Source: Anastrepha obliqua (Eukaryota > Arthropoda > Insecta > Diptera > Tephritidae). Taken from it: DNA of 64,000 nt. The stretch covers positions 6,698,501 through 6,762,500 of the forward strand of contig NW_026562179.1 in NCBI RefSeq assembly GCF_027943255.1, in the 5' to 3' direction. Positions 22,654 through 33,477 of this stretch are shown in pieces (positions within the stretch are counted from its first letter, which is position 1; each line of letters starts with the position of its first letter). The notes below the pieces were generated by a model, which saw nothing but the letters and a program-made list of their open reading frames with translations, had not been told where the DNA came from and did not search any database. The position numbers and the translations under genes are program-made.

Positions 22654-23381
22654 CAGTGACTCAATAAAAAACTCGGACACCCAAGTGATATGGTTTTAAA
22701 TAAAAAAATATATATACATATATATGTACATATATTAAAATGCAAATGGAATACGTTTATGTGTCACATTTATTTTCGTTCTTCAAGTGTATTCTTCAAA
22801 ACTTCAAAAAACATAAGCAAACTTCAACGCATTCGTATATAAAAGTACAAACATAAAAATAAATACATGGCAAAAAGAACTTGGACATTTATATAAAGTA
22901 GAGTTAGGCAAATAATATTTAAGAAAAAATAATATAATTACTATTTAGGCGACATGACGACTAATAATTACATTTCTCAATTCAATTGAGCTTTGTCCAC
23001 CCGTTTACTCATGTTTATAATTTGGACTTTTATTCAACAGAACACAACTGAAATTTTATTTTAATTTATTATGTTTGGTTCTTTTTTTACACTGTTCTAG
23101 CAAGGCAAAATTAATTGTAGGATTCTCTGTTTTAAAGTGCTAAACAATCGCATTAATGCCAGATGTCCGATTTTTTTTTACACCGATTTTGAGAATGTTG
23201 CATGATACATTTTTTATAACAAGGAGGTAATAGATTTGTAAACTATTATTACTATTTTTAAAATCCTATGTGTACGCAAAAGAAAAATATAAAAATAAAA
23301 ATATTTAACTTGCATTTCTTACAAAAATTTTAAATTTGAAACTGCATGCTACGTATGTCCGAGTTCTTTATTGAGCCACTG
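22654..23381. mobile_element. Tc1/mariner-type MITE
   Basis: TA on both sides (22,652-22,653; 23,382-23,383). TIRs of about 27 bp: left CAGTGACTCAATAAAAAACT, right reverse complement CAGTGGCTCAATAAAGAACT, each followed by CGGACA. 728 bp with no transposase frame, so non-autonomous. Confidence 0.88.
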
Positions 23382-23469
23382 TAAGTAAAATTTCATTAAG
23401 TAAATAATGAATAAAGGAAATACAATTTATTAACCTTTATAGATAAATTCAAATATTTACATCTATGTA

Positions 23470-25012
23470 CAGTGGTCACACAATTTATTCGTACACTCAC
23501 AGTTTATAAACATAATATTTAATAATAATAAAATGTTGATATATTCGTAAAGAATAACATATTTATTCAATATTTAAGGCACAAAAACTTTGAATTTCAT
23601 TTCTGGAACTAGAGAACTTAAGGCAATAACGAAATAAGGCACAATTTTATCCAAAAATGTTATTCGTACATAGCCATTTAAGGAATATTTTATTTAAAAA
23701 ATAATGAAAAAACAAGTATTTAGTACTTTGTTGGGCCACCTTTAGCTTTAATAACTGCTTCCAAACGTCGTTGCATACTTTTTCCCAAAACCTTGGTTTC
23801 ATTAGCTGCAATTTTCTCCCACTCAACACTTAAAGCTGTCTTTAATGACGCTTTTGATGTTATTTTGTGCTTTCTGATTCTCCTTTCTAAGAGCTCCTAG
23901 AAATGCTCAATTGGGTTCAGATGCGGTGATTGAGGGGAATATTTAAGCTGCTTACAGTGGTAAATAAGCCATTTTACACGAGATAAGATGAGTGTTTTGG
24001 GTCATTGACTTGTCGGAACAAGAACCCTCTAGCATTCAGTCCAAGTTTAACGGCCCTATCATACAAATTATTCTTCAAGATGTTTAAATACAGATGTTTG
24101 TCCATTTTATCATCAATAAAAACCCATTTTCCTACTGCAGATGAAACTAACCAAACCATTGCATTTCCTCCTCCGTGCTTGACGGAAGGAATATGATTCT
24201 TTTCATCTGATCCGGAAACATTAAATTTCGACTCATCACTAAATATGACGTTTTCCCAAAAAGAATCTGGCTCATTTATAGAGCAATTGGCGAACTCCAA
24301 TCTCTTATTTCTGTTAATATCTGAAATGTAGGGCTTGCGGTGTGCCACTCTACTATGCTAACCTAACAAGCTTTTTTCAGACAATTACGGACTGTTTATG
24401 GGCTTACTTTTTTATGCAAAGACTCTAGAATATTTCGGCATAGTATAGTGGAGGTTATTTTGGGATTTTGCGTGACTGATGCTATTATGTTGCGTTCCGC
24501 ACGTGAAGTCAATATTTTTCGCCTTCCGGCTTAGTGGTGATTAGCTTCCAATTTACCAGTATTAACGTAATTAGCAATAACACTTTGACCGGTAGAATGC
24601 GATTTGCCATGTACAATTTAATAACAATTTTACCCATTTCTAATGGCAAATCCGCACTTCGTCCCATTTTGCCACTTTCAATCGAGATATTACGCGCAAC
24701 TGAAACTGAATCAGCGAGAAAAACAAAAAAAAAAAACACCTATATTATTTTGTTTTCAGCAATATTAGTAAAACACAAACGATTTTTACTGTTACTTTTG
24801 AAGCAATAATTTCATGAATTGAAAGTGTACGAATAAATGCTTTGCAGCGTTTTGCTACGTCTGCCTGCTTTCCTTGGAGTCCCTCAGTGTGAGTTGAAAT
24901 AAGGGAAGTTTTGTTTCGGCAATTCATCAGGAATGTAACCCAAAAAAATATATTGTCACAGCAAATATTTTGCGGAAAGCTAAAGTTTTTTACGTACTAC
25001 GCGTGACCACTG
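23470..25012 (-). mobile_element. Tc1-like DNA transposon
   Basis: TA duplication (23,468-23,469; 25,013-25,014) and termini CAGTGGTCAC on both sides. After ten bases the ends differ. The left continues ACAATTTATTCGTACACTC, while the matching GAGTGTACGAATAAAT-like sequence on the right lies about 170 bp inward (24,823-24,840). The right TIR is thus split by extra sequence. It encodes a broken transposase on the minus strand. Confidence 0.85.
23860..24668 (-). pseudogene. Tc1-like transposase (broken)
   Basis: The probable start is MGRSADLPLEMGKIVIKLY at 24,668. The region 24,350-24,500 is frame-disrupted. The core at 24,348-23,974 shows AHRKPYISDINRNKRLEFA, 'FWENVIFSDESKFNVSG' (first Asp), KHGGGNAMVW and 'QVNDPKHSS' (second Asp). 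The C-terminal DxE part continues below 23,970 in other frames ('HLNPIEHF'-like near 23,920). Not functional. Confidence 0.85.
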
Positions 25013-25242
25013 TATATAATTCAATATTAAGTCAAATCTTTGATTTCTTGATATATAATATCCTCCAACTCCTCGTTAAAGCATACAACGTTTAATGGTA
25101 ATGTATGGTAGGTATAAAATTATCTACTTCCATGCGACATAAATATTCAAATAAAATATTTTATATTAAAATCCTACAAAAATCAAAAGTAGGCGAATCA
25201 AAATTTTACCATAGCATCAAATATGTTGCATTAGTGCGTACA

Positions 25243-26332
25243 CATGATGGAAAGAATAATGAGATGGCGCCTATCGTGGTACCTATACTTTGTTGTCAGC
25301 GAATTTGACAATCAGTTACGTCGTTTTAGCATCAGTATAGCCAGATTACAATTTTCGTAACTTGATTTATGATTTTTTTTGTTATTTAGCCTCGGAGTCT
25401 TAGTTCTTTCTTCATGACATTTTTCTAGCCTGTTCTAATTGAAAGTAATGTTTATAATTTTGTAAAATATAAATTTTTTAAAATTAGTTCAATAATTCAC
25501 TCAGTTTTATTTAAATTTACTTTTTTTCAACATCTGGTCGCATTGCCCGCGATTGCAGTTGTTGTTGGTGTTCTTCTGCTTTCAGCAGTCAAATCTCTCT
25601 CTTGCTACTGCAGTGTTGCTTAGCTTTGGATATAAAAACGCACTTAAATAAATGTGTTATGGATATCTACAATTTAGTTTATAAGTTTTTTTGTTGAAAG
25701 AAACTCTTGTGTTAAGAGAACGACTTTTTTGTTATATTTGAGGTTAGGTAACAAGATAAGGTACTCTCTTTGTAAAAATATCGTTATGGTTTCTTCAGTA
25801 TTTTCTGGTATTTTGTTGTTTATTTTTACTATGAATACACCTCTTGATGCCTTGTGTTCCACTAAGGATTGAGGTCCGGAAAAGACGATTACACCTCTAT
25901 GGTTTTAATTCGCATTCAGTAAATTCAAACGCTTTTTTAAATGTGTAGAAAGGTTAACAATGTTAAGAAGAGTTGAGAGAAGAACATTTAATATTCTCGC
26001 ATTAACTTAGAAGGAGGAAAAAATTAAATTTACGCTTTCAAAATATCAAACTTTATAATCAATCAACAAATTGGCATTAGCACTAAAATCTTCTCAGAGT
26101 GACCTTTTTTAACATTCTTTTGTCTAATAATACAGTTTTTTTTAACTACAGTTTCGGTAGCTTTGAATTAAAAACAAAAAGAAGCAAACACCAAACTTAA
26201 AATTTTTCGCATTTTAGGTATAAAAAACACTAAACTTATTGTGAAGAGCAAATGATTGAAAACACTGCACAACTTGGCAAAAGTGACGTCACGCACTCTC
26301 TGATGGGCCAAATCTTGTTTCTATCATTCTTG
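25243..26332 (+). mobile_element. P-like non-autonomous DNA element, copy 2
   Basis: Starts CATGATGGAAAGAATAATG and ends (reverse complement) CAAGAATGATAGAAACAAG. 1,090 bp, collinear with copy 1. Left flank TGCGTACA, right flank AATAGAATG (26,333-26,341); these do not match each other, but the right flank equals the left flank of copy 1. No coding sequence. The near-identical left ends suggest recent common origin. Confidence 0.7.
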
Positions 26333-26479
26333 AATAGAATGTATAATAATGAGAGATGCTCATAACATAACAGCAATAAAGTGCAAGTGAAAAAGAATGC
26401 GAATGTGAGAAAAATGGCAACACACAAAGATAAGAGAATGAATGATATTTACTGCTCGGCTGTACTTTTCGTCGGTAAC

Positions 26480-26700
26480 AGAGCCCGTTGGGGCTTTCTA
26501 AGTTCTCCTGCACGCGATGACATATGATAAGTTCAAATATATTGGCTACTGTATCCAACATGCAAAGGGGTCTGTATGCAGATGGTCGGTCAGGTTGCTT
26601 GCTTAGTTTAAGCAGCAGCACCAAGCGTTGCAATTTCCAACGCGTCAGGAGCATTTGCTGGGTTAAACGTTTGTAAAGGCAATGTACCTGAAGACTCATA
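26480..26700 (-). pseudogene. R1-like LINE reverse transcriptase, N-terminal part
   Basis: Minus-strand frame: RWKLQRLVLLLKLSKQPDRP, then SAYRPLCMLDTVANIFELII and ENLESPNGL. This is the RT segment 'W...RLVLLPKPGK...SYRPLCLLDT.GK..E.II' that directly precedes the 'FGFR.GRSTVDAI' block found at 2,063. Together they reconstruct one split LINE. Confidence 0.75.
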
Positions 26701-26872
26701 TAATGAATATGATAATTTTTTCATTTATTTATCATTTTCTTAATGCTTGCATACAGAAGTACATGGTATTTTTTATTTTAACATTAAAATAGGATGTCTT
26801 TGCTTCTTCAGACTGTTGCGTGCTCTTTATAGTTTCTTTTTCTTTATGTTCAAGCTCATCTTTGAACCTGAT

Positions 26873-27200
26873 TCAAATAACATCTTCTTCAGTAATGTCA
26901 CAATGCCTTGCCACAATCTGTTTACTTCCAACTAGTACTATATAACTAAATTCTGTATATCCCAGTAAAGTTTCCAACTCAGCCCTCTTATCGAATTTTG
27001 ACTTTCTGGTTATTTCTACAATTCTCGCATAAACTTTGCTACCGTAAATTATTTGTTTTTTAATGGATGGTTTCCTTTTGAAAATTATTTTGTACGGTCT
27101 CTTTCTTTCCATTGTATTTGTATGTATGCAACAGCTTTAGTTACTTCTGGCCAATTTTTTTCGGTCCACTTTGCCTTCTGTCAGCAGGCATTTTGCCGAT
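26873..27200 (-). pseudogene. copia integrase C-terminal region
   Basis: The frame from 27,112 reads YKIIFKRKPSIKKQIIYGSK, VYARIVEITRKSKFDKRAEL, LLGYTE and QIVARHCDITEED, matching the 'P.E.W..KKP....RVFG...Y..........D.R....LVGY.......V...V.V.RDV.F.E' end of copia integrase. Upstream residues to about 27,200 continue in another frame. Fragment only. Confidence 0.75.
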
Positions 27201-27398
27201 CATATCGTGCACGTATATATGCCGGACGTGCTTTTAAGTTGATACCCTTTTCTCTCAGAAACTGATGTACTTCTTTCCGTTATCGCACTGTAACTAGTTT
27301 ATAGTTTTGCCCGTCTGATTCCGAATTTCATTCACGTAATGTTTTGTACAGTCATATACTTGGCCTTTTGCTTCAGAGAAGTATACTTTTTTTAAATA

Positions 27399-27890
27399 AA
27401 GGGTTTTCCAATAACAGGTGTTACAGGTTAATGGATTGGACAATGTTTATTTTCAACAACACGGCGCTACGTGCCACGCAAGCAACGAAACCATTGATCT
27501 TTTACGGGACAAGTTTCCGGGCCGTGTTATCTCTCGAAGAGGTAATCACAATTGGCCACCGAGATCTTGTGATTTAACACCTTGTGACTATTTTCTTTGG
27601 GGCCACGGGAAAGCGAAGGTCTACGCCAACAGCCCAGGGTCGATTCAAGACCTCAAAGATGGAATTCGTGAGGCTATCGAGGACATAGGGCAGCCACTTT
27701 GGTCATGGAAAATTTCATGAAAAGGATATTGTCCTGTAAGCGTGGTCGTGGCGGTCATTTGCTTGATGTTATTTTCCACTATTAACGGCATACTTCCTTC
27801 TTTATAATTAAACAAGCATCCGATCATTTATAATAAAAAATAACATTTTTCTATGAATATTAAAATAACACCTCTTATTGGCAAACCCTT
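27399..27890 (+). mobile_element. short IS630/Tc1-mariner-type element
   Basis: TA on both sides (27,397-27,398; 27,891-27,892). TIRs: left AAGGGTTTTCCAATAACAGG, right reverse complement AAGGGTTTGCCAATAAGAGG, then TGTTA on both. 492 bp. It retains the C-terminal half of a transposase on the plus strand and is inserted in the copia fragment. Confidence 0.9.
27418..27720 (+). pseudogene. IS630/mariner-type transposase, C-terminal half
   Basis: VYFQQHGATCHASNETIDLL, then NHNWPPRSCDLTPCDYFLWG and KVYANSPGSIQDLKDGIREA. This insect family normally has 'FQQDGATCHT'; here the second catalytic Asp reads His. The third acidic position (CDLTPCDYF) is kept. The N-terminal DNA-binding half is deleted, so it is inactive. 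A related remnant is at 40,290-40,925. Confidence 0.85.
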
Positions 27891-28176
27891 TAGTAAGTTA
27901 CACATTTTGTTTTCAATAGAGGTGGAACATTTCATATAATATATTCGGTAGCAGTTTCTTTGGGCAATCCCTGTAGCAGTTCGTTTTTACAAATTATTTT
28001 GCTTTAACAGTCAACGATTTGTTAATGAACACATTCACTTTTAGTTGTTCTTTAGCCATGTAGCCATTGCCACAATTTCTCTATAACTGTTGTATATTTC
28101 CGTTCTTTAAAAATGGTAGAGTGGTTGGCACTCGATATCGGGTAACCATAGTATCTCGTACCTTTTTCGATATTAT

Positions 28177-28503
28177 TCACGATAGTAATATGGAAGCAGT
28201 TACACTGGTATTCACCGCTCCGAGCCCATAATTTCCCTTCATATGTCCAGGTTTACCACAATTGTCACATTTTGGTTTGTTTACGGAGGATACACGCGAA
28301 TCACAATCTGCCCTGAAAACGTTTGATTTATCATTTACTGCTTCTTGTGGGTTTCCTGTAATCGATTCCATGGATTTCATCTTTAGTTTGTTTTTTAAAT
28401 ACTCTGTTAACATGTCGATAAGATTTCCAATATAACTATAACTATGATGTAGTGCTTTGAGCATGTAATCATTGAGTAAGTAGTAAGATAGAGTCACAAT
28501 CAC
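28177..28503 (-). pseudogene. copia-like gag fragment with CCHC knuckle
   Basis: SYSYIGNLIDMLTEYLKNKL, then KCDNCGKPGHMKGNY, a CX2CX4HX3-type knuckle whose final Cys is not seen (Tyr follows). Typical of copia-type gag. Partial at both ends. Confidence 0.75.
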
Positions 28504-28673
28504 TAAATTTTTGGCAAACGAACATACTGATGCGGTCGGTCGGGACGCGAGAAACGATGTCTTTGCTCCTATACAAAAAAAGAAATTGACACGAAGGACA
28601 TGGGAATGCGTCGATTTGTCTTTGCCTAAGCACTGAGCAAGCGTACGGTAAGCGTATGTATATACATGTACGA

Positions 28674-29050
28674 GAGGGGTTCAATAAGTACACGTGTTAG
28701 AGATGAAGAAACCATTTTTTCAAAAGAATTTGTTTTGTTTTTCAATACACACAGTCCCTTTTTAGAAAGACACTCTTCTCCCAACGCTTCGGTCATTTTT
28801 TCAACCCCTCCAACTCTTCAATATACACCTCTGACTCCGCGATGATTTCTTTGCATCCTAAAAAATCGTTGTCATGACCTTTCCGGCTGATGGAACTAAA
28901 TTCGCCTTCTTTAGAGCAGATACACCCGGAGAAATCCATTCTTTTGATTGTTGCTTAGTTTCCGGTGTGTAGGGATGAATCCAGGATCCATCAACGGTGA
29001 CAACTCGACGCAAAAATTCCTTCTGATCTCGCTAAAAACACTGCTTCGAA
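28674..29050 (-). mobile_element. internally deleted mariner fragment
   Basis: Starts after TA with a GAGAGGGGTTCAATAAGTAC end. The minus strand codes FLRRVVTVDGSWIHPYTPET and KQQSKEW (first catalytic Asp in VTVD), then PSAGKVMTTIF. It jumps straight to the transposase C-terminus (LGCKEIIAESEVYIEELEGL and a 'KRWEKS.FLK.DYV'-like end). The segment with the second and third Asps is missing. The other terminus was not identified. Confidence 0.75.
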
Positions 29051-29099
29051 GTTAACAGCCGCATCCGCTTGTTGTAAAATATTAATTCCCGTTGCTGTC

Positions 29100-29345
29100 A
29101 ACACACCTATGGCCTTCGTCTTCCTCTGCTACCACCACCTGGTACCGCATCGAATATTTTCAAAGCCGGAGCGTTTGTATCCATTCGGACGACATGACCC
29201 AGCCAACGTAGCCGCTGGATCTTTATTCGTTGCGGTAAGTCTAGACGTCATCGTTCCTTCGCCTGAGATACTTGCCGTCGCCAACGGGCAAAAGTCCAAA
29301 AAGCTTCCGCAGAATCTTTCTCTAAAACACTCCAAGCGACGCTTC
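29100..29345 (-). pseudogene. RTE-like LINE ORF2 C-terminal fragment
   Basis: Minus strand, shifting frames: REKILRKLFGLLPVGDGKYL, then 'RLRWLGHVVRM.TNAPAL'-like sequence (SSEWIQTLRL in one frame). The same region is better preserved on the plus strand at 42,999-43,400. Fragment, inactive. Confidence 0.65.
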
Positions 29346-29394
29346 ATATATCGATTTTCACATATGGATTATTGTCATTTCTCTTTATTATGAT

Positions 29395-29722
29395 AATATT
29401 TTATATACATATAATTGGCGCGTACACCCTTCTTGGGTGTTTGGCCGAGCTCCTCCTCCTATTTGTGGTGTGCGTCTTGATGTTGTTCCACAAATGGAGG
29501 GACCTACAGTTTCAAGCCGACTCCGAACGGCTGATATTTTTACGAGGAACTTTTTCATGGCAGAAATACACTCGGATGTTTGCCATTGCCTGCCGAGGGG
29601 CGACCGCTATTAGAAAAATGTTTTTCTTAATTTTGGTGTTTCACCGAGATTCAAACCAACGTTCTCTCTGTGAATTCCGAATGGTAGTCACGCACCAACC
29701 CATTCAGCTACGGCGGCCGCCA
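29395..29722 (-). repeat. tRNA-derived SINE
   Basis: On the minus strand the head has a pol III A box (GTAGCTGAATGGG, 29,699-29,711) and a B box (GGTTTGAATCTCGG, 29,644-29,657) about 50 bp apart, as in a tRNA gene. It is followed by a non-tRNA body and a tail reading GGTGTACGCGCCAATTATAT. It is not a functional tRNA, because no cloverleaf 3' half follows. The tail shares CGCGCCAATTA with the 3' end of the RTE-like LINE at 43,406-43,416, suggesting trans-mobilisation. Confidence 0.75.
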
Positions 29723-29759
29723 TTTTATTACGCTTTTAATTTCTTTCACTTTTGCCTCT

Positions 29760-30650
29760 TGGATACTTATGTAACTAAACTATGATGCTTCTCCATCAGA
29801 AGTTATTGTGGTCACAGTCACCAACGTATCCCAACCCCTTTCCGTTGTCCGTAGGATATACAAAATTGAGCATATCCCGTAGAGAACAACTGCGTTCTTT
29901 TAGTTACATACATATTTACACAATACATCGGTTTGTTTTTGTTTATGTTTGATTGTATCTACACAATGTTGCCATTGATATTTTTGCTTAAATACTTTTA
30001 CACACATCCGCGTTATTAGTTATAGTTTTTCATTCCATAATAAACCAAAGTCAAAAACCAACATATGCAAATAGTTCTTTGATCTATCATATAATCCACA
30101 TTATTCAACATTGCTTCTAAGTTATTTTAATAAGCATTAAAGTTTTTCTAAATTTATTTTGTAAATGATTTCGAAATGTACTGTTTGGCAACACTGTGTG
30201 GTGAGAGAGCAATCAGCTGGCCCGATTCTGCGGAATTTTCCAAAACCCTGCTATAAAATCTACGATACTACGATGCGGAAGGGTGGTAATTTTTCATTTA
30301 CATGGGGCTGTCATTAGTTTGATAGTAACAGCTGACACAATCCTGCGTTTACGTCGGTGAGTGTGCGCAGCATTAAGATTGAATACCTAGTACTCGTGCA
30401 CATCTGCTTATATACATGTGCTCGCCACATAAAGTGTTATCTGTCTCGTCATATAAATTGTTGTATTATCTCATTCGTGTGGTATTGCCACAGTTGGATT
30501 GTGAACATTCGCGTTTTGTAACAATATTCATAACCAGCTGTCAAAGTCATGCCAACGCCAACGCAACGCCAGGTTGTATTTTGACGGGCCTTAAGTTCCA
30601 GTCGAGCTTAATTTAATATTTTATTTCATAAAAAATAAATTGCATATAAA
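29760..30650. other. no recognisable feature
   Basis: AT-rich, no supported frame. It ends where the mariner at 30,654 is truncated. Confidence 0.5.
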
Positions 30651-30653
30651 AAT

Positions 30654-31597
30654 TTAAACAACCGCTTCTTCAGGTATCGAAAAACGTTGACCTCTCAGTT
30701 TGTTTTTTACGTACGGGAATAAAAAGAAGTCATTCGGGGCCAAGTCAGGACTATTAGGCGGATGACCCATTAATTCGATGTTTTGGGTGCTCAAAAATGC
30801 AGTTGTTTGAGCCGATGTGTGAGAGCTCGCATTGTCCTGGTGAAGAGTGATCCGTCTTTGGCGATTGGTTTTCCTCATTTCTTGGAAGACAACTAGCAAA
30901 CAAATGGTTGTGTACCACTCAGAATTTACTGTTCTGCGTTGTTCTAGTGGTGCGGTTGCGACATATCCAGTTTTTCCGAAAAACAGGCGACCATTTGCTT
31001 GGAAGTGCTTCGTGCGCGAACAACTTTTGTTGTTGAAACACCCATACAGTCGACTGCTGTTTACTTTCGGGCTCATACGCGTTAATACATGATTCATCAC
31101 CTGTCACGATGTCATAGACGGGTTTCGAAGCCCCCCGATCGTATTTTTTGAGCATATCCTTCGACCAATCGACACGAGCCTTTTTTTGAGCGATTGACAA
31201 ATTGTGTGGGATCCAACGCGAACAAATTTTTTTGACAGTCAAATGTTTATGCAATATTGAATGTATGCTGGTCGTACTAATGCCTAAGATTGTCTCAAGC
31301 TCACGATAGGTCACATGACGATCTTGCAATATCAGTTCGCGCACAGCATCAATGGTTTTCGGAACAACAACTGATTTTGGACGACCTTCACGAAATACGT
31401 CTTGGAGTGAACTACGACCACGATTGAATTCACCATACCATCGATAGACACTGGTCCTTGATGGAGCTTCATCGCCAAAAAATGAATTAAGTTCATCCAT
31501 GCAATGTTGCTGAGTTAATCCACGTCGAAAGTTGTAAAAAATAATTGCACGAAAATGTTCACGATTTAATTCCTTTTTTGGATCGAGATGAATCTTT
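30654..31597 (-). pseudogene. mariner transposase, one frameshift, truncated C-terminus
   Basis: The N-terminus begins near LNREHFRAIIFYNFRRGLTQ (about 31,585), upstream of the internal Met at 31,500. Two helix-turn-helix motifs (SRTSVYRWYGEFNRG; VTYRELETILGISTTSIHSI) are followed by a WIPHNLS linker motif and 'IVTGDESCINAYEPE' (first Asp). Near 31,000-31,040 the frame changes. The second frame has LEQRRTVNSEWYTTICLLVV, ITLHQDNASSHTSAQT (second Asp) and HPPNSPDLAPNDFFLFPYVK (third Asp, DD34D), ending at EEAVV. Confidence 0.88.
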
Positions 31598-31749
31598 TAA
31601 GTTACTGTAAACAACACAAATAGTGCTGGTATTTCAAAACGTTCTGAGTACGTAAAAGCCAAAAAATGTCAAACTTTGCGATACAGCTGTCAGTTGCCAG
31701 ATTGCAACACCAGGGTTGTCAAATCCCGACATATAAAAGGCACCCCTCG
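30654..31749 (-). mobile_element. mariner element, 3'-truncated
   Basis: The right terminus abuts TA (31,750-31,751) and reads inward GAGGGGTGCCTTTTATATGT. The left end is missing: the transposase frame stops matching at 30,654 before its C-terminus. Encodes an otherwise long transposase on the minus strand. Confidence 0.8.
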
Positions 31750-31757
31750 TATGTATA

Positions 31758-33309
31758 CTTAAATACAAGTAAATTCAATTTTTCGATTTCAGTAGCAAAA
31801 ACTAGCACTGTTTATTTATCTTAGACTTCTGTTTTGTACGGATTCATATTTATTCGCAGTATTTAAAGGGAATTAATAAAAAAAAACTTTAAATTCGTTG
31901 GAAAAACAACAACAAAAACAAATAACATACTATTTCGACACTGTCAATAAGCTGATGCTATTTACAAACTTTAATACGTAATTACGTACGTAATTTCTTG
32001 ATTAATTTAATATTTGGCCTTTAGCTTCAATAACATTCTGCAGGCGCTTTTTCATAGAATGGAGCAAATTTTTATGTATTTATGTATTTTTATTGCAGTT
32101 TTTAATGCTTCTGAATTCTTTTATAGACTCTTTTCTTCAAAACGGCCCACAAATTTTCAATCACGTTTATGTCGGGACTCTCGGCTGGTGTAATTATAAA
32201 TTTACCGCAATTGTAAAGAAGCCACATTTACATGTTATGCTCCTTATGCTTTGGATCGTTATATTGATAAAATTAAAATTTGGTTTATTCTCAGTGATAA
32301 ACCCAAATTTTTCAGCACTGCCGGCTAAGTTTTTTTTTTTTCAATGTATTTAAATATTGTTTGGCGTCCAGTGTGCCGTTAATAAACACCAAGTCGCCTA
32401 CTACTTTGCTTGAAATGCATGCCCAAACCATACGGAAATTTTTCCAAAATGGGAGTTATAAAGCTGTCAAGGGCTTGCGCTATACTCTAATCGGTCCATC
32501 GTTGTCACAAGGCCTTATCTTTGTCTCGTCGCAGTATATAACGTCGTCCCAATAATCATCTGGTTCGGAAATGTGGTTCAAAGCAAAAGACAGGTATTTT
32601 TCTACATTTTGTGGAAACAGCAATGGTTTCTGGTGTGCTGATCTCGATAAATATTTGTTGTGCAGTATGGCTTGACGCACTGCTTCATGAAAGACAACAA
32701 TACCACACTCCTCATTAAGCTCCTTTACAACCGTTCTCAAGGAAATTCTCAGGTTTTGATCCAATTTTCGGATCATTAAGCGTTCTGCGCGTCCAGTAAA
32801 TTTAGTTTTAGACCCATCTACACGCTTTACTCTAATCTACCCTCTTTTTCCGCTCGATTTATAACATTATAAACACGTCAAACAAGTGGTAATTGTAATA
32901 TAATAACTGCGTAATATCAAAGCTTACTCTTTTGTCAGGCATTTAAAAAACACAGTATTTAAATTTTAAGTCCGATTTAAAGCAAAAATTGTTCACTGAA
33001 TTACAAAGCATCAAAGTGACCATTGCAAAGCAGAGATATCAGTAAATCAATGTTAATCGCGCAACACATTCTAAAAAAATTGAAAAAGCAAAATGTAAAA
33101 ACAGTTAATTGACAGTGTCATAATAGTGTGTTCTTTGTTTTTTTTTTTTTGGTTTTAGTTGTTGTTTTTCCAAAGAGTTTTAAGTTATTTTAAGCAATTC
33201 CCTTTAAATACTGTGAATAAATATGAATTCGTACAAGAACGAAGTCAAAGATAAATAAAGAGTGCTAGTTTTTCCTACTGAAGTCGAAAAATTGAAATTA
33301 TTTTCAAAG
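31758..33309 (-). mobile_element. Tc1-like transposon with long inverted repeats
   Basis: Ends are near-complementary over about 170 bp (31,758-31,935 and 33,135-33,309). Both include an AACTAGCACT..TTTATTTATC block and a CAGTATTTAAAGGGAATT block. TA flanks both ends. About 1.55 kb with a broken transposase between the arms. The Helitron 5' end lies just outside the right end. Confidence 0.82.
32050..32776 (-). pseudogene. Tc1-like transposase (several frameshifts)
   Basis: From 32,776: RKLDQNLRISLRTVVKELNE (HTH region), RSAHQKPLLFPQNVEKYLSF and 'DDYWDDVIYCDETKIRP' (first Asp). Then in other frames come VWACISSKVVGDLVFINGTL, NDPKHKEHN (second Asp) and PAESPDINVIENLWAVLKKR (Glu of DD34E). All three catalytic positions are recognisable, but at least three frame changes disrupt it. 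Confidence 0.85.
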
Positions 33310-33477
33310 TAAGAATTCATTATTCTCATTCTATTTATATAAAAATTCAGCCGTTCTTCGAGTTGTTATGAACTTTATGGAGAAGGGCTCAACCGATTTT
33401 AACCATACTTTGCCACATTGAAGAAACACATGTGGAGAAGGTTTGTGTTTGGAAATTTTAAGAATCGGATACCAGGG

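Larger units (their letters stand above)
26800..28503 (-). mobile_element. copia-like retrotransposon fragment, interrupted
   Basis: Gag with zinc knuckle at 28,503-28,177 and integrase/linker sequence at about 27,200-26,873, same strand and in the right order. Most of the sequence between is decayed or deleted, and a 492-bp DNA element is inserted at 27,399-27,890. No LTRs were found next to it. Confidence 0.7.

Noticed and set aside
26236..26427. Hydrophobic 63-codon minus-strand ORF
   Set aside because: Lies across the P-like terminus and flank; composition reflects T-rich DNA.
29640..29722. Functional tRNA gene
   Set aside because: A and B boxes are present but no acceptor stem or cloverleaf follows; it is the head of a SINE.
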